Shown here one piece after another: positions 22,256 through 28,666 of a stretch of DNA of 28,666 nt. Both the position numbers and the translations under genes were made by a program. Positions within the stretch are counted from its first letter, which is position 1; each line of letters opens with the position of its first letter. The notes beneath the pieces are model-generated. The model made no database searches. It was not told the DNA's origin and saw only the letters and a program-made list of their open reading frames with translations. This DNA comes from an uncultured Fretibacterium sp. (GTDB lineage: Bacteria > Synergistota > Synergistia > Synergistales > Aminobacteriaceae): NCBI GenBank assembly GCA_937899395.1, contig CALBPU010000170.1, positions 1-28,666 of the forward strand, in the 5' to 3' direction.

Positions 22256-23653
22256 ATGGCAGGAGAAAAAAAAGTACGTATCACTGAAACAGGGTTGCGT
22301 GATGCTCATCAATCATTAATCGCAACAAGAATGAAAACAGATGATATGTTGCCCGTACTTGAATATATGGATAACGCAGGTTATTGGGCATTGGAAATGT
22401 GGGGAGGCGCAACATTTGATTCGGCAATGCGTTTCCTTGATGAAGATCCTTGGGAGAGACTCAGACTTATTCGCGCTCGTGTTAAAAAAGCAAAGTTACA
22501 AATGCTTCTCAGAGGTCAAAATTTGGTGGGCTATCGTCATTATGCCGATGATGTTGTCCGTGAATTTGTCAAAAAAGCTGTAGGTAACGGAATTGATATA
22601 GTAAGATGTTTCGACGCTCTTAACGATTTACGTAATGTTGAAGTTGCTGCAGATCAAATCAAAAAGGAAGGAGCGCATTTACAGCTTTGCATGAGCTACA
22701 CTCTTTCACCAGTTCACACTCTTGATACCTTCGCAAATATGGCTAAACAAATGCAGGATATGGGAGCTGATTCAATCGCTATTAAAGATATGGCGGGATT
22801 AATCGGGCCTACTGAATGCGCTAAACTTGTTAAAGCCATCAAGGAAAAAGTTGATATTCCCGTAGAACTTCACAGCCATTACACAACAGGACTTGCAAGC
22901 ATGGCATATTATGCAGGAATTGAAGCAGGAGCAGATATTGTTGACACAGCAATTTCACCCTTTGCTCTCGGTACAAGCCAGCCTCCGACTGAATCACTTG
23001 TTGCAGCTTTAGAAGGTTCGGAATGGGACACCGGAATTAAAATAGATGATCTTCTTCCGATCTGCAATCATTTCAAAAAGCTTCGTGAAAAATACAAAGA
23101 TTTATTGCCTGAGATTGCCGGAGTTGATATTAATATTCTCCGTTATCAAATTCCCGGCGGAATGTATTCAAATATGGTGAAGCAGTTGAAGGAAATGAAC
23201 GCTATTGACAAACTTGAAGACGTTTTGAACGAAGTACCTGTTGTACGTAAAGCAATGGGTTATCCTCCGCTTGTTACTCCTTCGAGCCAAATGGTCGGAA
23301 CTCAAGCAACGGTGAACGTATTGAGAGGACGTTGGAAGAGTTTCCCGAAAGAAATTCGTCAATATTTCTTGGGTTATTACGGCCAGCCGCCTGCACCTGT
23401 AGATCCTGAAGTTCAGAAGTTAGCAATCGGAAACGAAGAACCTATCACTTGCAGACCGGGTGAAAAAATTGCTCCGGAAATGGAACAGGCAAGAAAAGAT
23501 TGTCAGCCTTGGTCATTACAGCCTGAAGACGCTTTAACGTGGATAATGTTCCCGCAGGTCGCTAAAGATTTCCTGCCGAAAAAATACGCTAAAGCAAACA
23601 AAAGAGATGTAGGACTTCAAAAACAGGAAGCTCCTGAGGCGTATCCGGCATAA
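22256..23653 (+). CDS. Biotin-dependent carboxyltransferase subunit (oxaloacetate decarboxylase alpha / pyruvate carboxylase B / 5S type)
   Basis: A 465-residue protein with the carboxyltransferase TIM barrel: ETGLRDAHQSLIATRM (metal-binding Asp), AGYWALEMWGGATFDSAMRF, DPWERLR, LLRGQNLVGYRHY, the IKDMAG lysine that is normally carbamylated, and the metal-binding histidines of ELHSHYTTG. The conserved PYC_OADA region includes QIPGGMYSNM and GYPPLVTPSSQMVGTQA. It stops without the C-terminal biotin carrier domain (no AMKM), so it needs a separate biotin protein. It would move CO2 between biotin and a keto acid or CoA ester, either in a sodium-pumping decarboxylase or in carboxylation. No partner subunits are adjacent, so the substrate is open. 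AGGAGG 10 bases before the ATG is a strong ribosome-binding site. Confidence 0.9.
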   Translation: MAGEKKVRITETGLRDAHQSLIATRMKTDDMLPVLEYMDNAGYWALEMWGGATFDSAMRFLDEDPWERLRLIRARVKKAKLQMLLRGQNLVGYRHYADDVVREFVKKAVGNGIDIVRCFDALNDLRNVEVAADQIKKEGAHLQLCMSYTLSPVHTLDTFANMAKQMQDMGADSIAIKDMAGLIGPTECAKLVKAIKEKVDIPVELHSHYTTGLASMAYYAGIEAGADIVDTAISPFALGTSQPPTESLVAALEGSEWDTGIKIDDLLPICNHFKKLREKYKDLLPEIAGVDINILRYQIPGGMYSNMVKQLKEMNAIDKLEDVLNEVPVVRKAMGYPPLVTPSSQMVGTQATVNVLRGRWKSFPKEIRQYFLGYYGQPPAPVDPEVQKLAIGNEEPITCRPGEKIAPEMEQARKDCQPWSLQPEDALTWIMFPQVAKDFLPKKYAKANKRDVGLQKQEAPEAYPA

Positions 23654-23656
23654 GTT

Positions 23657-24616
23657 ATGGAAATTCCTTTGTCAGGAGACAGCTTCGTTCAAGCCAGATT
23701 GCTCGGTGAGGGCGATAAAAATTTTCAAGCTATTGAAGCTCGTTATCCTGTTACACTTTCAATTAAGAACGGGGTCGTTAAAATAAGCGGCCCTGATTCT
23801 GAACCAGTTAAAATCGTTGCTCACCTTATAAAAGAATTAGTATCAGTCGCCGAAAAAGGCCATGAAATTTGTGAAGCTGATGTCAGAGCTGCAATGGACG
23901 CTCTGGCAGAAGGCCGTGAATTAAAACTCAACGAATTATATTCCGAAATCATCTGCACAACAGCACGAGGCAAACCAATCCGCGCTAAAACTCCGGGTCA
24001 GCGTTCGTATATAAAGGCAATTCGTGATAATTTTATTTTGTTCGCAACAGGCCCGGCAGGCACAGGAAAAACATATCTTGCAGTATGTGAAGCTGTTTCA
24101 ATGTTGAAAGCAGGAAAAGTTAATCGTGTTGTCTTAGTTCGTCCTGCTGTTGAAGCCGGAGAAAGTTTAGGATATTTGCCCGGAGATTTAAGGGAAAAAG
24201 TTGAGCCTTATGTAAGACCGTTATATGATGCGTTTTATGATTTGTTATCGCCCGAAAGATTTTCACGTTATGCCGACAAGGGAGTTATCGAAATTGTTCC
24301 TTTAGCTTACATGAGAGGAAGAACGTTAAATGAGAGTTTCATAATTCTTGATGAGGCTCAAAATACAACGCCTAAACAAATGAAAATGTTTTTAACACGT
24401 TTGGGTTTCGGTTCAAAAGCTGTAGTTACGGGAGATATAACTCAGGTTGACTTACCTGGAGGTTCACCTTCAGGATTAAGAAGCGTAAGAGAAATTTTGA
24501 GCGGCATTAAAGGAATAGGATTTATGGATTTAACAGACGCTGACGTTGTACGTCATGAAATAGTGCAAAAAATTGTACAGGCTTACGCACGTTACGAACA
24601 GGAAATTAAATCATGA
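23657..24616 (+). CDS. phoH: PhoH family P-loop ATPase
   Basis: A 319-residue PhoH/YbeZ-type protein. An N-terminal KH-like region of about 100 residues (for example EARYPVTLSIKNGVVKISG) is followed by the PhoH domain: Walker A in ATGPAGTGKTYLA, VVLVRPAVEAGESLGYLPG, PYVRPLYDAFYDLL, IEIVPLAYMRGRTL and the Walker B-like FIILDEAQNTTPKQMKMFLTR (core LDEAQNTT). PhoH proteins are predicted RNA helicases that work with YbeY in RNA and ribosome quality control. Here ybeY is two genes downstream, which supports that link. It starts 3 bases after the carboxyltransferase stop and overlaps the next gene by 4 bases (ATGA). Confidence 0.96.
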   Translation: MEIPLSGDSFVQARLLGEGDKNFQAIEARYPVTLSIKNGVVKISGPDSEPVKIVAHLIKELVSVAEKGHEICEADVRAAMDALAEGRELKLNELYSEIICTTARGKPIRAKTPGQRSYIKAIRDNFILFATGPAGTGKTYLAVCEAVSMLKAGKVNRVVLVRPAVEAGESLGYLPGDLREKVEPYVRPLYDAFYDLLSPERFSRYADKGVIEIVPLAYMRGRTLNESFIILDEAQNTTPKQMKMFLTRLGFGSKAVVTGDITQVDLPGGSPSGLRSVREILSGIKGIGFMDLTDADVVRHEIVQKIVQAYARYEQEIKS

Positions 24617-26736
24617 AATATAAAAGCAAAAGCAGGAATAAAATTTTAATTTCTTCAAACCCGAGTTTTTTTAAGAGATTAAGTTTTATTTTCAAGTCAA
24701 AATTTTTGACCCCTTTAATATTTTTGTTAATCGCAGGAATTATAATCGTGCTTGTTCAATGGGTTGTGCTTGTAAAGGAGAGCGACAGTTTCTCAATCGG
24801 TGAAGAAGCTCCTGAAACTTATCGCGTAATTTCTCAAATGCGTTACGAGGATTTAGAAGCTGCTAAAACTTTGCAAAAAATCGTCGGAGATAGTGTTGCA
24901 GGAGTTGCGGTTCGTGATGTCTCAGCTAAGACGAGATTACAAAGAAGGCTCGAAGCTATTAGGGACATGAAGGAAAACACTCCTAAAAATTCCGGTTATC
25001 TTTCAATTTTTCCTGAACCTTTATTGAATGCCATATTAAAACTCAAAGACGAGGACAAAGCAAGGATATTAAATCTTGCGTCAACAATCGGAAATTCATA
25101 TATAAGCAGACTTGAAAACGAAAAAGTTTACCGTAATAATCATGTATTTATGGCTTCACTTTTATGGGAGGAAATTAACAAGGCTCAAGCTACAGGGATT
25201 GACTCAAATTTCATTTATCAGATTTTAACAGGTCTTGGAAATTTGAACTTAAAAGTTGATGAAGATCTCACAGAGCTTGCACGTAAAGCAGCCGTTAATG
25301 ACGTTCCGGCACTGGACAGAAAACTTGAACCTGGCGACATAATCATAAGCAAGGGAGATATTGTTACCAGACAGACAGCAATACTTTTAAGGCTTCAAGG
25401 TTATACTGAAGATGTTTTTCCGATCACTCAGTTATGTGTCGTGATAATTTTTGTTATAACATTTCCGTTATGGCTGAACATTCTTTATCACGGAGCAGGA
25501 GACAAAAAGCCGACGTGGTGGTGTGTGATATTCGTAATAATTTCCGCATGGATTTTTGAAGCTGTTGCCTCAATATTCAAAGTATACGGTGCAGGAACTT
25601 TAGCGGCTGTATCGCTTGCTTATTTGTGCGTTCCTGATTATTTAGCGTTTTGCTTGGCTATGATGGCATCATGTTCAGGAGTTTTTGTCATAAGCGGCCA
25701 GGCAGTATCGAACTTATTGCTACTTTCACTTTTAGCGGTACTTTCATCAACTATCGGATTTTATACTCTCCGTCAACTTGAATCGCGTCGTCAATTTTCA
25801 CGCAGGGTATTTTTAACGGCACTCATTTTAACAGTAGCCAGAATGGCTATGAGATGGTTTCAAGGTCCTCCGTTAGTGCAGGATAATTTCAGGTTATTTA
25901 TTCCGTTGGGAGAATTTTGGCAGGAAGCCGGATTATTTTTCATCTTTGAAGCAGCTACAACACATTTTGCGGCATTAGTCCTTCAATATTTTGAGGATTA
26001 TTTGGGAGTGCTTTCTATTTTAAGTCTTCGTGAAGTCAGCCACCCTTCAAGTCCGTTATTAAGAGAATTGCAGCGCACCGCACCCGGAACTTATCAACAC
26101 TGCTTAACAATAGCGACATTAATTGAAGCAGTAGGGATTGAGTTAAAGATGGACATAAATTTATTGAGGGCAGGAGCATATTATCATGACATCGGAAAAC
26201 TTCGTAAGCCTCACTACTTTGTCGAAAATCAAGGAGGAGGATTAAATATTCATGATGAAATGACACCGATGTTAAGTTCTATGACAATAATTTCGCATGT
26301 GAGAGACGGTTTAGATTTAGCTTATGAAGCGAAACTGCCGAAAAGAATACGTGATTTTATTGCCGAACATCATGGTACAACATGCACGCGATATTTTTAT
26401 AACAAAGCCGTAGCTAACGGAGAAAATGTTGAATGGTCAGCATTTTGTTATCCGGGTCCTAAACCTCAGACAAGAGAGACTGCGTTATTAATGGTCGTTG
26501 ATTCTGTTGAAGCAGCCGTAAGAGCCGCGAATATCCGTGAAATTGACGGTTCAACAGTCGGAAAAATCGAGAAAATCGTTACTCAGGTAATGACGAGTAA
26601 GATAAATGAAAATCAATTTGATAACGTTAATTTTACTCTGAAAGATTTGAACTGTATAAAAGAGACTTTAATATCTGTTTTAACGTCGATGTATCACACT
26701 CGGAAAGTCAAAAAGATTGTGAAAAAAACGAAATAA
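24613..26736 (+). CDS. pgpH: 7TM-HD cyclic di-AMP phosphodiesterase (PgpH/YqfF type)
   Basis: A 707-residue membrane protein with the PgpH plan: one N-terminal membrane helix (residues about 30-50), an extracytoplasmic 7TMR-HDED domain (to about 265), a run of about seven hydrophobic helices (270-465) and a C-terminal HD domain. The HD domain shows PGTYQHCLTIATLIE, the HD pair at about 524-525 in YYHDIGKLRKP, ISHVRDGL, and EHHGTT, all as expected for the metal site. PgpH hydrolyses c-di-AMP, a regulator of potassium and turgor homeostasis, so this organism probably makes c-di-AMP. It overlaps phoH by 4 bases and is followed by ybeY, the standard order phoH-pgpH-ybeY of Firmicutes and related phyla. 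Confidence 0.93.
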   Translation: MKYKSKSRNKILISSNPSFFKRLSFIFKSKFLTPLIFLLIAGIIIVLVQWVVLVKESDSFSIGEEAPETYRVISQMRYEDLEAAKTLQKIVGDSVAGVAVRDVSAKTRLQRRLEAIRDMKENTPKNSGYLSIFPEPLLNAILKLKDEDKARILNLASTIGNSYISRLENEKVYRNNHVFMASLLWEEINKAQATGIDSNFIYQILTGLGNLNLKVDEDLTELARKAAVNDVPALDRKLEPGDIIISKGDIVTRQTAILLRLQGYTEDVFPITQLCVVIIFVITFPLWLNILYHGAGDKKPTWWCVIFVIISAWIFEAVASIFKVYGAGTLAAVSLAYLCVPDYLAFCLAMMASCSGVFVISGQAVSNLLLLSLLAVLSSTIGFYTLRQLESRRQFSRRVFLTALILTVARMAMRWFQGPPLVQDNFRLFIPLGEFWQEAGLFFIFEAATTHFAALVLQYFEDYLGVLSILSLREVSHPSSPLLRELQRTAPGTYQHCLTIATLIEAVGIELKMDINLLRAGAYYHDIGKLRKPHYFVENQGGGLNIHDEMTPMLSSMTIISHVRDGLDLAYEAKLPKRIRDFIAEHHGTTCTRYFYNKAVANGENVEWSAFCYPGPKPQTRETALLMVVDSVEAAVRAANIREIDGSTVGKIEKIVTQVMTSKINENQFDNVNFTLKDLNCIKETLISVLTSMYHTRKVKKIVKKTK

Positions 26737-26763
26737 TTTTTACGAAAGAGGTCAGTTTTTATT

Positions 26764-27282
26764 TTGAAATTATCAATTCGCGTTGAAGCACCCGAAAATA
26801 ATGAAAAAAATTCGTCAGGTGCCGATGAGGGCGACAGTACGGGAAATTCCAAATACCCGAATATAAATGCCGAAAAAATTTCAGAGGTACTTAAAAGTGA
26901 GCTTGAAGAAATTTATCCTGCCTCAAAAAATTTTGAGCGTGCGGAAATTTCTGTTACGTTCATGAACTCTGAAGATATTCAAGAACTCAATAAGACTTAC
27001 AGGAATATTGATGAGCCTACGGACGTTTTATCGTTTCCAATGCTTGATGATGATATTGATGTTCCGGAAATGCCGTTGTTATTGCTTGGAGACATTGTTA
27101 TATGTCCTGAACAGGTCGAAAAATTACACCCCGAATTAAAACTTCAAGACGCTTTGTATTTGATGATTGCTCATTCATTTTTGCATTTGCTGGGCTATGA
27201 CCATGACACTGAAGAGAAGCAAATTGAAATGTGGGAAAAACAAGATGATATTAAGAATAAGATGTTAGAGGCTATAAAATGA
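26764..27282 (+). CDS. ybeY: Endoribonuclease YbeY (rRNA maturation factor)
   Basis: A 172-residue YbeY with the zinc-binding HxxxHxxxxxH in HSFLHLLGYDHD (H137, H141, H147). Upstream are the conserved ELNKTYRNIDEPTDVLSFP (about 75-93) and LLGDIVICPEQ segments. YbeY is a metal-dependent RNase involved in 16S rRNA 3' end maturation and 70S quality control. The first 35 residues (rich in Glu, Asn, Ser and Gly) are longer than in most family members and probably disordered. The start is uncertain: TTG at 26764 lies 12 bases after GAGG, while the adjacent ATT at 26761 has the better spacing. It follows pgpH after 27 bases and overlaps the next gene by 4 bases (ATGA). Confidence 0.94.
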   Translation: MKLSIRVEAPENNEKNSSGADEGDSTGNSKYPNINAEKISEVLKSELEEIYPASKNFERAEISVTFMNSEDIQELNKTYRNIDEPTDVLSFPMLDDDIDVPEMPLLLLGDIVICPEQVEKLHPELKLQDALYLMIAHSFLHLLGYDHDTEEKQIEMWEKQDDIKNKMLEAIK

Positions 27283-28568
27283 TAGTTGCAGGATTTGTAA
27301 TATTATTTTTTCTTTCGGCATTTTTCAGTGGTGCTGAAACTTCGATAACTGCGACAGGGACAGGAAAGCTTCGGACACTTCAGGAGCAAGGCAAATATAA
27401 ATTTCTAAATTCAACTTTTCAATGGCTCATTGATGACATGCAGGAGGCTTTGACGGTTTGTTTAATTGCGAATAACATCGTCAACATTTCAGCGTCAGCT
27501 TTAGCATCAAGTGTTGTTCTGCAATTTTTCGGAGCAGGTGCTCTTGTGATAGTTGTTCCGATAATGACAATTTTAATCGTAATTTTCGGTGAAATTCTTC
27601 CCAAGAGTTCCGCAATGGTTTATCCTGAAAACGTTTTAATTTTTTCGGCTCCGATTTTGAGGATTTTAGCGTTTTTAATTTCACCTGTAGCATGGGCGAT
27701 GAAAAAATGTGTAACGGGTATAGGATATTTATTGCACATGGATTTAGGAGCGCAACAGGTTTTTGTAACACGTGATGAGATTGAACAGGTCGTAAAAATC
27801 GGTGAGGAGAGCGGAGCATTAGAAGCAAGTGAACGAAGAATGATTGACGGTATTATTGATTTTGATGAAACACGAGTACACGAAATAATGATACCTCGTA
27901 CTGACATGATAGCTCTTGAAGCTGACGATACTCTTGACGAAGCCGTAAAAATTTTCATAGAGGAAGGACATTCAAGAATACCTGTTTATGAAGAAAGCCC
28001 TGACAATATAATCGGAATACTTTACGTTAAAGACACTTTGAAAAATTTGTTAAATTCCAATTTAACATGTGAAGTTAAAAATTTGCTCCGTAAACCTATA
28101 TTTGTTCCTGAGACAATACGAACTTCCGAGCTTCTTGAAAATATGCGGCGTGAACATATTCATATAGCAATTATAGTTGACGAATACGGAGGAGTTGCCG
28201 GTCTCGTAACAATGGAAGATATTTTGGAACAGATAGTCGGGGAAATTCAGGACGAATACGATCAGGAAACCCCCGAAATTCAGAAACTTGAAGACGGTTC
28301 ATATTCGGTTCAGGGAGTAATAAGCCTTGAAGATTTGAGCGAATATCTAGGAAGTGAATTTGAGAGCGATGATGCTGAAAGTTTAGGAGGGCTTGTCTTA
28401 ACATTATCAGGAAGTTTTCCTGAAGAGGGAGAAATTTTTGAATATAACGGCTGGCGAATAAGGGTTGAAGCACTTGAAGATCATCGAATAACATTCTTAA
28501 ATCTCTCAAAGATTGATAAAGAAACTGAACACGAAAATAATTCATCGAATGAACAAACTCCCGTTTAA
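27279..28568 (+). CDS. CNNM/CBS-domain transporter (HlyC/CorC family)
   Basis: A 429-residue protein with the family's three parts. The N-terminal CNNM (DUF21) membrane domain (residues about 1-140; SAFFSGAETSI, TVCLIANNIVNI, IFGEILPKSSAMVYPE) has three to four membrane helices. A CBS pair follows (about 195-320; HEIMIPRTDMIALEADDTLDEA, here cited by HEIMIPRTDM and HSRIPVYEES, then VDEYGGVAGLVTMEDILEQIVGEI, cited by VDEYGGVAGLVTMEDILEQ). A C-terminal CorC_HlyC domain spans about 335-415. Relatives handle Mg2+, Co2+ or Na+; the older name hemolysin is misleading. It is the last gene of the plus-strand cluster and is often found after ybeY. Its stop codon lies in the loop of a terminator-like hairpin. 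Confidence 0.94.
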   Translation: MIVAGFVILFFLSAFFSGAETSITATGTGKLRTLQEQGKYKFLNSTFQWLIDDMQEALTVCLIANNIVNISASALASSVVLQFFGAGALVIVVPIMTILIVIFGEILPKSSAMVYPENVLIFSAPILRILAFLISPVAWAMKKCVTGIGYLLHMDLGAQQVFVTRDEIEQVVKIGEESGALEASERRMIDGIIDFDETRVHEIMIPRTDMIALEADDTLDEAVKIFIEEGHSRIPVYEESPDNIIGILYVKDTLKNLLNSNLTCEVKNLLRKPIFVPETIRTSELLENMRREHIHIAIIVDEYGGVAGLVTMEDILEQIVGEIQDEYDQETPEIQKLEDGSYSVQGVISLEDLSEYLGSEFESDDAESLGGLVLTLSGSFPEEGEIFEYNGWRIRVEALEDHRITFLNLSKIDKETEHENNSSNEQTPV

Positions 28569-28588
28569 GATGCGGGAGCTTTGATTTT
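28558..28588 (+). terminator. Hairpin at the end of the phoH-ybeY-CNNM cluster
   Basis: CTCCCG (28558-28563) and CGGGAG (28573-28578) enclose the stop codon of the CNNM gene, followed by CTTTGATTTT. The U-tract is interrupted, so termination strength is uncertain. I see no gene that can be supported between here and the right edge. Confidence 0.5.
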
Positions 28589-28666
28589 AGCACGTATTCT
28601 CACAATAGTAATATACTCACCACATTTGAAAAGCTGCAAAAATAGCGTTGTCTAAATCAGGAAAAA

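Noticed and set aside
28579..28666. Possible end of a minus-strand gene at the right edge (about 15 codons ending in a TGA) or a short 24-codon frame
   Set aside because: Too short to judge, no start signals or recognisable motif.

Overview
The window is a gene-dense, low-GC (about 37 to 38 % by eye), mostly housekeeping stretch of a bacterial chromosome. The small, Alu-less signal recognition particle RNA and the PBP1C-type penicillin-binding protein suggest a diderm. The phoH / 7TM-HD phosphodiesterase / ybeY / CNNM-CBS cluster and MtaB are typical of Firmicutes and of deep diderm lineages. My best guess is Synergistota or a similar anaerobic gut lineage, but this is inferred from gene content only. 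No rRNA, tRNA, CRISPR array, insertion sequence or prophage was seen.

Layout. (1) 1-436: 5' part of a minus-strand transketolase N-terminal-half gene, running off the left edge and clearly richer in GC (about 54 % over bases 1-360) than the rest. (2) 494-3371: lepA and hemW, overlapping. (3) 3373-3801 minus: small coiled-coil membrane protein. (4) 3863-3960: SRP RNA, then a Na/phosphate symporter with a PhoU-like tail and a PBP1C homologue. (5) 7889-9112 minus: GltD-like Fe-S flavoprotein, convergent with pbpC. (6) 9113-9499: a structured intergenic region holding a 27-codon minus-strand ORF with an ideal Shine-Dalgarno sequence, encoding three near-perfect heptads of an amphipathic helix between two terminator-like hairpins. 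(7) 9500-14209 plus: secreted serine hydrolase of the PBP4B type, uvrB, and an orphan amino-acid-type solute-binding protein. (8) 14218-20740 minus: a likely operon prmA, mtaB, Hsp70-like ATPase, cytidylate-kinase-like protein, degenerate CCA-transferase-like protein, mnmE. It is centred on tRNA and ribosome modification. (9) 20740-21398: a probable structured RNA of about 220 nt and a small exported protein, meeting tail to tail. (10) 21398-28568 plus: mazG, a biotin-dependent carboxyltransferase subunit, phoH, pgpH-type c-di-AMP phosphodiesterase, ybeY and a CNNM/CBS transporter, tightly packed.

Most interesting points: the heptad-repeat micropeptide locus (9181-9444); the structured RNA with mutually exclusive pairings (20820-21041); mazG, which has no ordinary start codon in its conserved frame; the CCA-transferase homologue that has lost the usual residues of both its nucleotidyltransferase and HD active sites; and a recurring extended -10 element (TGATATAAT and close variants) at most of the intergenic promoters.
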